Assembly (NCBI RefSeq): GCF_009742725.1
Contig: NZ_WPHG01000001.1
Coordinates: 1,276,001 to 1,340,000, forward strand
Length of the DNA stretch: 64,000 bases
Origin: Nitratireductor arenosus
Lineage (GTDB): Bacteria; Pseudomonadota; Alphaproteobacteria; Rhizobiales; Rhizobiaceae
Direction: 5' to 3'
Shown: positions 51,907 to 61,219 of the stretch, piece by piece
Position numbering within the stretch: the stretch's first letter is position 1
Layout: each line of letters begins with the position of its first letter
Program-made: the position numbers and the translations under genes
The notes under the pieces: generated by a model
What the model was told of the DNA's origin: nothing
Database searches by the model: none
What the model saw: the letters and a program-made list of their open reading frames with translations, nothing else

Positions 51907-52301
51907 GAATGCTTCGCTCCCGTCAGCGCTCCCTGGATCGGAGCGCATCTGTTCTACATTTTCGTCGCCCGCCAACCCGGCGGCAGGTGCGCTATCTTGT
52001 CGACGGGCCGGCCTTTGACAAGCCCAAATGTCGGATCACGTCCGATCAATATGGCCGAAAACGGGTTCGCGCGGGCGAAAAACACGGGAAACGATGGCGA
52101 ACTCCGACCGTTTTCAGTGGTTCGGCGTGGCGGGAGGACGGGAATCAAATCGGCTCCTACGAATGCCGTTCGCCTCGGAAAATTCCCTGTAACGAATTGA
52201 AAGGCAACGATATTCGTCGTCAGCAGTACTGTCCGTTCCCGTGTCGATCCGGCGCCGCCGGCACGGCGATGATGTCCGCCCGCGCCGACAGGCCGCAGCG
52301 C
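51907..52301. other. 395-base gene-free region between EIIA-Man and hprK
   Basis: This gap inside an otherwise compact cluster holds no open frame with recognisable content. Its composition is somewhat lower in G+C than its flanks, especially 52020-52220. A small hairpin CGGA-TCACG-TCCG lies near 52035. It probably contains the promoter of the EIIA-HPr pair. A small RNA or short peptide gene cannot be excluded. Confidence 0.4.
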
Positions 52302-52769
52302 TCAGGCGCGCGTTTCGTCGCAACCAGTCTTTGACCGGCCGAGCGCTTCCAGCCGGGCGAGAATGGCCGGTATCGCGGCGGTGGCGGCACGCTCGGCGGC
52401 GATGAGCGCGGCGATTTCGACCTCCTCCACCAGCTCCGCGCCGCCGGGGTCGAGGCGCGGCACGTCCCGCGCCGGCATCAGCCTGACGCACAAATCGATC
52501 ACCGCCGCCTGTTCATGTGCCTCCGCGATCGGGCCATATCCGTAAATTTCGGCCAGCCCGGCGATCGTGTCGGGCACCCGCGCCACCACCCTGGAGCCGT
52601 GCCGACGAAGCAAGAGCCGGTCGTCGCCGACAAGCCGGGCCGGCACGCCGCTCGCCCGGCAGCGCGCCACGAGGGCAAGCGCCAGCGTCGATTTACCGGC
52701 CCCAGACGGCCCCATCACGATCACGCCGCGGTCGCCGATGACAAGCCCGCTTGCATGAACGTTTTTCAT
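52302..52769 (-). CDS. hprK: HPr kinase/phosphorylase, short alphaproteobacterial form
   Basis: Phosphorylates a Ser of HPr and can reverse the reaction. At 155 residues it has only the catalytic C-terminal domain, as is usual in alphaproteobacteria; the N-terminal half found in Firmicutes is absent. The P-loop VIVMGPSGAGKSTLALALV is at about residues 16-34. LVGDDRLLLRR and LAEIYGYGPIAEAH are further family landmarks. It follows chvG by 22 bases, so ChvG/ChvI and HprK are likely co-transcribed. Confidence 0.94.
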   Translation of the reverse strand: MKNVHASGLVIGDRGVIVMGPSGAGKSTLALALVARCRASGVPARLVGDDRLLLRRHGSRVVARVPDTIAGLAEIYGYGPIAEAHEQAAVIDLCVRLMPARDVPRLDPGGAELVEEVEIAALIAAERAATAAIPAILARLEALGRSKTGCDETRA

Positions 52770-52791
52770 CGGCCGGTCACGGGTGTTTTCC

Positions 52792-54561
52792 TCAAACTTC
52801 GGCGGGCAGCTTGACGATGAAGCGCGCGCCGCGCACGTCGCCGGATTTGCTTCCGGGGATGTTTTCGGCGGTCAGCGTGCCGCCATGGGCCTCGACGATC
52901 TGCCGGCTGATCGACAGGCCGAGCCCCGAATTCTGCCCAAACGCCTCGCCCTGCGGCCGGTCGGTGTAAAACCGCTCGAAGATGCGATCGATGTTCTCGG
53001 CGCGGATTCCCGGTCCGTTGTCGTCGATGGTGACGATGATGTTGCGGGCGCTGCGCGCGAGCGTCAACTGGACGCGTCCGCCCTCGTCCGGCACGAAGGA
53101 GCGGGCATTTTCGAGCAGGTTGGTGAAGACCTGGCCGAGCCGGAGATCGTGGCCGTTGACCAGGAAACCGCGCCCGTTCTGGCCGGCCTTGGCGATACGG
53201 AATTCGATTGCGACCTGTTTCTTGTCACGCGTATGCGCGCCGGCGGCCGCGACGAGCTCGGTCAGGAACTTCTGCAGGTCGAGCGGCGCGGCATCGGCGC
53301 GCGCGAGTTCGGCGTCGAGCCGGGAGGCATCGGAAATATCGGTGATCAGGCGGTCGAGCCGGCGCACGTCGTGCTGGATAATCGCCAGCAGCCGGCTGCG
53401 TGAATCCTCGTTGCGAGCCAGCGGCAGCGTCTCGACCGCGCTGCGCAGCGAGGTCAGCGGGTTCTTGAGTTCATGCGAGACGTCGGCGGCGAAACTCTCG
53501 ATCGCATCGATGCGGGCGTAAAGCGCCTTTGTCATATCGCGCAGCGCGATCGACAAATTGCCGATCTCGTCCTGCCGCTCGGAAAAGTCGGGAATTTCCT
53601 CGCGGCTCCTCACCCCGCGCCGCACGCGCACCGCCGCCGCCGACAGCCGCCGCAGCGGATTGGCGATCGTGGAGGCGAGCAGCATCGACAAAATCGCGGT
53701 CACCAGCGCGGCGACGCCGAAAACGCGGAAGATGGCCTTGCGCTCGTCGGCGACGATCTTGTCGATGTCGCCGCCCTGGGTCGACAACAAAAGTACGCCC
53801 AGAACGGCGCGGAAGCGTTGGACGGGCACGGCCACCGACACGATCATCTCGCCCTGTTCGCTGATGCGCACGACAAAGCCGGGCGTGCCGATCAGCGCCC
53901 GCATCACCTCCGGATAGGCCGCTCCGTTGCCGCCCGGCTGTTCGCGATAAAGCGGCAGGTCGCTGCGGCGGAAGAAATCGGAGATGAACTTTTCGACGCG
54001 GTCGAAGAAATCCGGCTCGGCCTCCTCGAGCGGCGGCAGGTCGTAGCGCAGGATCTGGCCGCGCGAATAGAGATGACGCGAATCCAGAAGCAGGTTGGCG
54101 TCACGATCATAAATCCGCGCGCGGGTGCGCGTTGGCGAGATCAAACGGCGCAGAAGGGGCGCGACCAGCTCGGGATTGATGGGGAATTCGAGGCTGTCGA
54201 GCTGGTCGGTACCCGGCGCCAGGCTTTCGCCGGCCTGCAGTTCGAGCAGTTTTTCCGGGTCGATGCTGATTGCGTCGGTCTCGACCGTGGCGGAGGCGGC
54301 GACGGCGGCGGCGATGATCTCGCCCTGGGTCATCAGGCTTTCGACCCGCGCCTCGATCAGCCCGTCGCGGAACTGGTTCAGGTAAAGAATGCCAAGAACG
54401 AGCACACCGAGCGCGGCGAGATTGAGAAACAGGATGCGCCGGGTCAGGCTGGAAAAGATGTGATGGCCCAGAAACCGGCGCAGGGGCACGGTCAGCCATC
54501 CGACGACGGATGGACTGCTTCTTGCCGTGCCTGTCCGTTTGCGTTCGGTTTCGGCCACCAT
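52792..54561 (-). CDS. chvG: ChvG (ExoS) sensor histidine kinase
   Basis: Membrane kinase of the ChvG/ChvI acid and envelope-stress system. At 589 residues it matches ExoS of Sinorhizobium along its length. The first membrane segment (RRILFLNLAALGVLVLGILY) starts near residue 42. A periplasmic domain with FPINPELVAPLLRRLISPTRTRAR (split here) follows, and a second segment near 270-300 leads to HAMP. The phosphoacceptor is in FAADVSHELKNPLTSLRSAV, and the ATPase domain has NLLENARSFVP, DDNGPGI and NSGLGLSISRQIVEAHGG. The ATG at 54561 reproduces the ExoS N-terminus length; a GTG at 54600 overlapping the chvI stop is the alternative. Confidence 0.96.
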   Translation of the reverse strand: MVAETERKRTGTARSSPSVVGWLTVPLRRFLGHHIFSSLTRRILFLNLAALGVLVLGILYLNQFRDGLIEARVESLMTQGEIIAAAVAASATVETDAISIDPEKLLELQAGESLAPGTDQLDSLEFPINPELVAPLLRRLISPTRTRARIYDRDANLLLDSRHLYSRGQILRYDLPPLEEAEPDFFDRVEKFISDFFRRSDLPLYREQPGGNGAAYPEVMRALIGTPGFVVRISEQGEMIVSVAVPVQRFRAVLGVLLLSTQGGDIDKIVADERKAIFRVFGVAALVTAILSMLLASTIANPLRRLSAAAVRVRRGVRSREEIPDFSERQDEIGNLSIALRDMTKALYARIDAIESFAADVSHELKNPLTSLRSAVETLPLARNEDSRSRLLAIIQHDVRRLDRLITDISDASRLDAELARADAAPLDLQKFLTELVAAAGAHTRDKKQVAIEFRIAKAGQNGRGFLVNGHDLRLGQVFTNLLENARSFVPDEGGRVQLTLARSARNIIVTIDDNGPGIRAENIDRIFERFYTDRPQGEAFGQNSGLGLSISRQIVEAHGGTLTAENIPGSKSGDVRGARFIVKLPAEV

Positions 54562-54596
54562 CTGTTGCCGGGTTCCACCCGACGCCTGTCCCAGTT

Positions 54597-55298
54597 TCAC
54601 GCCTCGCGGAAGCGGTATCCAACACCATAAAGCGTTTCGATCATGTCGAATTCCTGATCGACCACCTTGAACTTCTTCCTGAGGCGCTTGATGTGGCTGT
54701 CGATCGTGCGGTCGTCAACATAGACCTGTTCGTCATAGGCCGAATCCATCAGCGCGTCACGACTCTTGACCACGCCGGGACGCTGGGCCAGCGAATGCAG
54801 GATCAGGAACTCGGTCACCGTCAGGATGACCGGTTCGCCCTTCCAGGTGCAGGTGTGGCGCTCCTGATCCATGACGAGCTGTCCGCGCTCGAGCGACTTC
54901 GTCTGGGTGCCGGGCGATTTGGCGGCGGCTTCGCGCGCGTTGGCGCGGCGCAGCACCGCCTTGACCCGCTCGACCAGCAGGCGCTGCGAGAATGGTTTGC
55001 GGATGAAGTCGTCGGCGCCCATCTTGAGGCCGAACAGTTCGTCGATCTCGTCATCCTTCGACGTCAGGAAGATCACCGGCATGTCCGATTTCTGCCGCAG
55101 CCGGCGCAGCAGTTCCATTCCGTCCATGCGCGGCATCTTGATGTCGAGAATGGCGAGATTGGGCGGGCGGGCGGAAAAGCCGTCGAGCGCGGACGCTCCG
55201 TCAGTATAGGTTTCCACGCGATAGCCCTCCGATTCCAGGGCGATGGAGACCGAAGTCAGGATGTTGCGGTCATCGTCGACGAGCGCGATCGTTGCCAT
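54597..55298 (-). CDS. chvI: ChvI response regulator
   Basis: A 233-residue OmpR/PhoB-type regulator, partner of ChvG. The receiver starts [21 protein letters not shown], with the phosphorylated Asp at residue 52 in [13 protein letters not shown] and Lys in [13 protein letters not shown]. The winged helix contains [32 protein letters not shown] (split here). Its closeness to Sinorhizobium ChvI is very high. Starts at 55298 (chosen) and 55316 are both possible. Confidence 0.97.
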   Translation of the reverse strand: MATIALVDDDRNILTSVSIALESEGYRVETYTDGASALDGFSARPPNLAILDIKMPRMDGMELLRRLRQKSDMPVIFLTSKDDEIDELFGLKMGADDFIRKPFSQRLLVERVKAVLRRANAREAAAKSPGTQTKSLERGQLVMDQERHTCTWKGEPVILTVTEFLILHSLAQRPGVVKSRDALMDSAYDEQVYVDDRTIDSHIKRLRKKFKVVDQEFDMIETLYGVGYRFREA

Positions 55299-55649
55299 GT
55301 CAAACGTATCCCTCATAAGCGGGCGTCCCTTCCTGCTTCCGGAAAGGGCTATAGGCGGACAAATTGGGTACAAAATGTGGCACAGATCGAAGGTCGTGTC
55401 ACATGCGCGACCGCGCGGCCGCCGCATTGCCTGTGCATGACGCGTCGCCAAGGGTGGAAAAATTTAACCCTTTTTCAACAGGCAAACCGTTTTTAAACGA
55501 TTTAAGAAAATTTCAAAAAATTTAAATCGATTAATGATTTGAAACAAAAAGGCTTTTCTGTTTGTGACCTTTGGCCGATGCTTGCCGGGTCGAGGTTAGC
55601 GCATCGGCGTGCGAACCAACGCAAAAAAGGACGCCAGGGAGCGGAACGA
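55299..55649. promoter_or_regulatory. AT-rich divergent promoter region between chvI and pckA
   Basis: No gene lies here. Positions 55455-55560 are strikingly AT-rich. Two palindromic sites are visible: AAACCGTTT-TT-AAACGATTT (55484-55503, one mismatched pair) and TTTAAATCGATTAATG with a perfect AATCGATT core (55525-55532). The second has the central CG of LacI-family operators and lies about 118 bases upstream of pckA. pckA is controlled by the LacI-type regulator PckR in Sinorhizobium, so this is a plausible operator. The assignment is inferred from position and symmetry only. Confidence 0.5.
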
Positions 55650-57260
<1,611 letters not shown>

Positions 57261-57291
57261 CGGTTCCGGGAGGGTTTCCCGTTCCGATATC

Positions 57292-57322
57292 GGCCCGGCC
57301 TCGCGCCGGGCCTTTTCTTTTT
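57292..57322 (+). terminator. Intrinsic terminator of pckA
   Basis: Perfect 8-bp stem GGCCCGGC/GCCGGGCC (57292-57299 with 57305-57312), 5-base loop, then TTTTCTTTTT. It ends the pckA transcript before arfB. Confidence 0.92.
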
Positions 57323-57426
57323 GGCTGCGGCGCGGCATGTGTGTGCTGTGGCGGGTTCGGCAAAACGACGAAGGCTCTCCTTGCTAAACCGCGCCGCAAG
57401 TCGGGGCCGGACCCCAGGAGAAGAGT

Positions 57427-57864
57427 ATGGCCGGCGAAGAGGTTTTTTCGATCGCGTCCGGCGTGACGGTCGGCGAGGCCGAACTCGAGGAGCATTTCAT
57501 CCGCTCCTCCGGCCCGGGCGGCCAGAACGTCAACAAGGTCGCCACGGCGGTCCAATTGCGGTTCGACGTGCGCAATGCGCGCGGCCTGCCGGATCAAGTA
57601 CGCGATCGCCTTCTGAAGTTGGCCGGCCAGCGCGCCACCAAGGACGGCGTGATCGTCATCGAGGCCGGCCGGTTCAGGACCCAGGAGCGCAATCGCGAGG
57701 ATGCGCGCCAGCGCCTGCTCGCGCTCGTCGCCCGCGCCGCCGAACCGCCGCCGCCGCCACGCAAGAAGACGCGGCCGTCGAAAGGGGCGGTTGAACGCCG
57801 TTTGAAGGCCAAGGCAGGCCGCTCGGCGATCAAGAAGACCCGCGGGCGCGTCGACGGCGATTGA
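57427..57864 (+). CDS. arfB: Alternative ribosome-rescue factor / peptidyl-tRNA hydrolase ArfB
   Basis: A 145-residue release-factor-like protein that frees stalled ribosomes lacking a stop codon. The GGQ motif is in IRSSGPGGQNVNKVATAV near residue 33. The C-terminal tail (about 105-145) is very basic (RKKTRPSKGAVERRLKAKAG), as needed to enter the empty mRNA channel. An AGGAGAAGAGT stretch precedes the ATG. It is monocistronic between the pckA terminator and the BTLCP gene. Confidence 0.95.
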   Translation: MAGEEVFSIASGVTVGEAELEEHFIRSSGPGGQNVNKVATAVQLRFDVRNARGLPDQVRDRLLKLAGQRATKDGVIVIEAGRFRTQERNREDARQRLLALVARAAEPPPPPRKKTRPSKGAVERRLKAKAGRSAIKKTRGRVDGD

Positions 57865-57932
57865 CCGGCCCGGGCCAGTGCCCTGGCGCCTGTGGATGGT
57901 AACCATGATCTTGGGATTGGCGGTGTCGTGAA

Positions 57933-57971
57933 TTGACAGCGGCGGTGCAAGCCTCTTAACCTTTTCTTAAC
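57933..57971 (+). promoter_or_regulatory. CtrA box and candidate promoter upstream of the BTLCP gene
   Basis: TTAACCTTTTCTTAAC (57956-57971) is a perfect match to the full CtrA consensus TTAA-N7-TTAAC. A TTGACA hexamer (57933-57938) lies 17 bases upstream of it, so the box would overlap the -10 region. The start codon of the BTLCP gene is 31 bases downstream. This predicts cell-cycle control by CtrA, whose upstream partner DivL is encoded in this window. Confidence 0.75.
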
Positions 57972-58001
57972 GATAAGACACGGGCTGCAGGGGGCGAGCC
58001 G

Positions 58002-58619
58002 ATGCATGGCAAGACGACGCTGGGACTCCGGCCATTGATCCTCGCGGCACTGCTCGTGGCCGGGGCGTTCGCGCCTGCCGCCGCGCAGCCGGTCGATTCC
58101 ATGGTGACCGGCAGCCTGACCTCGCAGCCGATCGGCCATTACGAGTTCTGCAAGGCCAATCCGCGCGAATGTTCCATCGCCATGCGCGACCGCGGTCCCG
58201 CGCGGCTCACCAAGAACTTGTTGTCGACGTTGTCGCGCGTGAACGTGTCGGTCAACCGCGCCGTCAAGCCGATGAACGACATCGACATTTTCGGCAAGGA
58301 CGAGGTGTGGAGCTATCCCGACGGTGTCGGCGATTGCGAGGATTACGTGCTTGAAAAGCGCCGCCTGCTGCAGGGCAAGGGCGTGTCGCTTACCAACCTG
58401 CTGATCACCGTGGTGCGCAAGCCTGACGGCGAGGGCCACGCGGTTTTGACCGTGCGCACCGACAAGGGCGACTTCATTCTCGACAATCTGCGCGACGATA
58501 TCCGCCCGTGGAGCAAGACCGGCTACCGGTTCTTGAAACGTCAGGCCAGCAACCATACCGGCCGCTGGGTCAATCTCTACGCCGAGCGCAACCGGTTCGT
58601 CGGCTCGGTCAATCGCTGA
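58002..58619 (+). CDS. Bacterial transglutaminase-like cysteine peptidase (BTLCP)
   Basis: A 205-residue exported protein of the BTLCP (DUF920) family. The signal peptide PLILAALLVAGAFAPAAAQ covers residues 11-29. The catalytic triad is visible as Cys in DGVGDCEDYVLEKRRLL, His in GEGHAVLTVRTD and Asp in FILDNLRDDIRPW. Family members include periplasmic proteases such as LapG, which cleaves a surface adhesin; whether this one does is unknown, and no LapD partner is nearby. The upstream CtrA box suggests cell-cycle timing. Confidence 0.92.
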   Translation: MHGKTTLGLRPLILAALLVAGAFAPAAAQPVDSMVTGSLTSQPIGHYEFCKANPRECSIAMRDRGPARLTKNLLSTLSRVNVSVNRAVKPMNDIDIFGKDEVWSYPDGVGDCEDYVLEKRRLLQGKGVSLTNLLITVVRKPDGEGHAVLTVRTDKGDFILDNLRDDIRPWSKTGYRFLKRQASNHTGRWVNLYAERNRFVGSVNR

Positions 58620-58945
58620 GCCGAACCCGGCCGCCGCTTTCGCCAGAAACCCGGCCCGGGCCGGTGCCCCTCAACGCTTCCTATCGCTCTATCCGATGCA
58701 GCGATTCCGTCGGTTTTTGCCCGACGCGCTTGTCAGGACGGGTATTTTGATCGCGCTGATCGGCCAGGCCGGCGTCGAAGGCCGGCGGCGATAGGACGAA
58801 AGCGGCGTCGCGCGCCGCGCGAAGCTGCGCACGCCGACCGTTGACGCCCTACCCGTCGGCGAATGGTCCGACATCGGCCGTCACGATTGATTTGCCGCGC
58901 ATATCCCCTATACCCGGACTGGAACCGAAATCGACAGAGTTGGAC
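58620..58945. other. 326-base gene-free region before the flavin reductase gene
   Basis: GC-rich sequence without a supportable gene. An AT-richer patch (cacgattgatttgccgcgca, 58880-58899, followed by catatcccctatacccgg) probably holds the promoter of the downstream operon. No terminator with a T run is apparent after the BTLCP gene. Confidence 0.4.
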
Positions 58946-59536
58946 ATGACCGCAAGAATCCTCGTTTTCGCGGGCTCGATCCGCACCGGCGCGTTCAGCG
59001 GCCGCACCGCGGACGCGGCCATGAAGGAACTGGCCCTGCAGGGCGCGGAGGTCACTCGTATTTCGCTGGAGGATTATCCGCTGCCGATCATGGATGAGGA
59101 TCTGGAAAAGGAAAAGGGCATCCCCGAAAACGCGCTCAAGCTCGCGCGCCTGTTCTCAGCCCATGACGGGCTTTTGATCGCCAGTCCCGAATACAATGCC
59201 TCGATCCCGCCGCTGCTCAAGAACACGCTCGACTGGGTCAGCCGGGTCCGCAAGGACGGCGCCGCGCCCCTGCAACCTTATCAAAACAAGGTCGTCGGCC
59301 TGTGCTCGTCGTCCAACGGCCAGTTCGGCGGCGCGCGCGGCCTCTATCATCTGCGCGCCGTGTTGATGAATTGCCAGGCCGAGATCATCACCCCGCAATG
59401 CTCGGTCTCGGGCGCGGCCGATGCCTTCGACGAAGAGGGGCGGCTGAACAACGAGCGCCAGCACAAGATGCTGGAGAAGGTCTGCCGCACGCTGATCGAG
59501 CGGGCCTCGATGCTGTCGACAAGGGTGGATATGTGA
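58946..59536 (+). CDS. NADPH-dependent FMN reductase family protein
   Basis: A 196-residue flavodoxin-like reductase. [20 protein letters not shown] gives the FMN phosphate loop, [23 protein letters not shown] (split here) is the family signature near residue 75, and [22 protein letters not shown] lies near 115. Such enzymes reduce flavins, quinones or chromate; the physiological substrate is unknown. Its stop shares one base with the pyrF start, so the two are coupled. Confidence 0.92.
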   Translation: MTARILVFAGSIRTGAFSGRTADAAMKELALQGAEVTRISLEDYPLPIMDEDLEKEKGIPENALKLARLFSAHDGLLIASPEYNASIPPLLKNTLDWVSRVRKDGAAPLQPYQNKVVGLCSSSNGQFGGARGLYHLRAVLMNCQAEIITPQCSVSGAADAFDEEGRLNNERQHKMLEKVCRTLIERASMLSTRVDM

Positions 59537-60234
59537 TGATCGCGAACAACGTTGCCGAAAGACTGATCGTCGGGCTCGACCTACCGGATGTGGCGACGGC
59601 CGAAAAGGCGGTTTCGGAGCTCGACGGCGTCGTCTCCTTCTTCAAGATCGGCTATCGGCTTGTGTTCGCCGGCGGGCTCGAACTGGCGCGCGATCTCGTC
59701 GCCTCGGGCAAGAGCGTATTTCTCGACATGAAGCTGCTCGACATCGACAACACCGTGGCCGAGGGCGTCGAGAACGTGGCAGCGATGGGCGTGTCGATGC
59801 TCACCGTCCACGCCTATCCCAAAGCGATGCGCGCCGCCGTCGAGGCGGCCGCCGGCAGCGATCTGTGCCTGCTCGGCGTGACCGTGCTCACCTCGATGGA
59901 CGATCGCGACCTCACCGAGGCCGGATACGGTTTCGACGCCCGCGCGCTGGTCGAACGCCGCGCGCGCCAGGCGCGCGAAGCGGGCATGGGCGGCATCGTC
60001 TGCGCAGCCACCGAGGCGACGGCCGTGCGCGCGATCGTCGGACCGGAACTGGCGCTGGTGACGCCGGGCATCCGCCCGGCCGGTGCCGCACATGGCGACC
60101 AGAAACGGGTGATGACGCCGGCAGACGCGATGCGCGCCGGCGCCAGCCATCTCGTCGTCGCCCGCCCGATCGTCGGCGCCCGCGACCGCCGCGCCGCCGC
60201 CCAGGCGATCGTCGCCGAAATGCAAACGGCCTGA
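59536..60234 (+). CDS. pyrF: Orotidine 5'-phosphate decarboxylase
   Basis: Last step of UMP synthesis. The 232-residue TIM barrel shows [30 protein letters not shown], the catalytic tetrad in [15 protein letters not shown] (DxKxxDI-type) near residue 60, and the phosphate-binding end [10 protein letters not shown] and [13 protein letters not shown]. The ATG overlaps the preceding stop (TGATG). Confidence 0.97.
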   Translation: MIANNVAERLIVGLDLPDVATAEKAVSELDGVVSFFKIGYRLVFAGGLELARDLVASGKSVFLDMKLLDIDNTVAEGVENVAAMGVSMLTVHAYPKAMRAAVEAAAGSDLCLLGVTVLTSMDDRDLTEAGYGFDARALVERRARQAREAGMGGIVCAATEATAVRAIVGPELALVTPGIRPAGAAHGDQKRVMTPADAMRAGASHLVVARPIVGARDRRAAAQAIVAEMQTA

Positions 60235-60261
60235 ACCAGAACCGTCCCGGGAGGAGAAACA

Positions 60262-60555
60262 ATGCCGAAAGCCTATTGGATCGCTCATGTCGATGTCCGC
60301 GATCCCGAACGCTACAAGGACTATGTCGCGACCGCGAAGCCGGCCTTCGAAAGATACGGCGCCAATTTCCTGGCGCGCGGCGGCGCCTACGAGGCGATGG
60401 AAGGTAAGGGCCGCGCGCGCAACGTCGTCATCGAGTTTCCCTCCCTGCAGGCGGCGAAGGATTGCTATAATTCGCCCGAATACCAGGCGGCCAAGGCGAT
60501 CCGGGTGACGGTCGCCGACGCCGAAATGGTCATAGTCGAGGGCTACGAAGGCTGA
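60262..60555 (+). CDS. DUF1330 protein
   Basis: A 97-residue protein of the DUF1330 family, which adopts a dimeric ferredoxin-like alpha/beta-barrel fold. MPKAYWIAHVDVRDPERYKDYV and VVIEFPSLQAAKDCYNSPEYQAAKAIR (split here) are diagnostic. A strong GGGAGGAG site precedes the ATG. Function is unknown. It lies 27 bases after pyrF and its stop overlaps the proposed start of the GNAT gene. Confidence 0.93.
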   Translation: MPKAYWIAHVDVRDPERYKDYVATAKPAFERYGANFLARGGAYEAMEGKGRARNVVIEFPSLQAAKDCYNSPEYQAAKAIRVTVADAEMVIVEGYEG

Positions 60556-61094
60556 GCGGCATCCCCGCCCTGCCGGTCGGTTATGCCATCAGAAGCGCCC
60601 GGCCCGACGAGACCAGGCGGCTGATCGCGGTGGAGACGGCGGCCGCACGCCTGTTCGCCGACCACGGTTATCCCGCGCTCGCCGAAGAGGCGCCGCGTAC
60701 GTTGCAGGAGTTCGCCCGCTTTACGGCCGGAAACAGCGTGCTCGTCGCCGAGAGCGGGGACGCCATGCCGGCCGGTTTTGTCGTGGCCGGCGATATCGGC
60801 GGCTATTTTTACCTGATGGAGCTTTCCGTCGACCCCGCCCATGGCCGGCGCGGGCTCGGCACGGCACTGGTGCGGGCCGCGCTCGCCGCGGCAAGGCGCT
60901 CGGGCTATCGCAACGCCGCGCTTTCGACCTTCCGCGCCGTGCCCTTCAACGCCCCCTTCTATCGCAAGCTGGGATTTGTCGAGCTGGAACCGGCGCGCGC
61001 GGAGCCGGCATTGCGGGCCCGGTTCCTGCGTGAGGTGCCGCCGGGCGTCGAGGCATCGGCGCGCGTCCTGATGGTGCGTCGCATCGGCGATTAG
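60552..61094 (+). CDS. GNAT-family N-acetyltransferase, start uncertain (possibly CTG)
   Basis: An acetyltransferase of the GNAT fold. LMELSVDPAHGRRGLGTALVRAAL holds the acetyl-CoA pyrophosphate loop (split here), followed by SGYRNAALSTFRAVPFNAPFYRKLGF. A typical first strand (VGYAIRSARPDETRRLIAVE) is encoded upstream of the first ATG/GTG/TTG codon, which is the GTG at 60630. The only coupled candidate that includes it is a CTG at 60552 overlapping the DUF1330 stop as CTGA, giving 180 residues. From the GTG the protein would be 154 residues and lack strand 1. Acceptor substrate unknown. Confidence 0.78.
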   Translation: MSGIPALPVGYAIRSARPDETRRLIAVETAAARLFADHGYPALAEEAPRTLQEFARFTAGNSVLVAESGDAMPAGFVVAGDIGGYFYLMELSVDPAHGRRGLGTALVRAALAAARRSGYRNAALSTFRAVPFNAPFYRKLGFVELEPARAEPALRARFLREVPPGVEASARVLMVRRIGD

Positions 61095-61120
61095 CTTGGT
61101 GCAGAGCGAAACGGCTCTAT

Positions 61121-61129
61121 TGCAATGCA
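61121..61129. promoter_or_regulatory. Candidate PhaR site upstream of phaZ
   Basis: TGCAATGCA fits TGC-N3-GCA, a pattern described for the PHA regulator PhaR, in an ATTGCAATGCAGCAA context. It lies about 90 bases upstream of the phaZ start in an AT-richer intergenic stretch that also contains a TTAACC half-site (61164-61169). The motif is short, so chance occurrence is possible. Confidence 0.35.
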
Positions 61130-61219
61130 GCAAAAGCCTGTTACCGTCATCGGTCATAACTAATTAACCTTCGCGTCGCGATTCTGGGCGGCTATCGGAA
61201 CGGAAGGCGGTACATTTCG

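Noticed and set aside
51954-52148. A 64-codon minus-strand frame in the EIIA-hprK gap
   Set aside because: No ribosome-binding site, Pro/Arg-rich composition and no recognisable feature.
55484-55534. CtrA boxes in the chvI/pckA spacer
   Set aside because: TTAA pairs occur but are spaced by 5 bases instead of the required 7.
58689-58874. A 61-codon minus-strand frame before the flavin reductase gene
   Set aside because: Ser/Arg/Pro-rich random-looking sequence without a ribosome-binding site.
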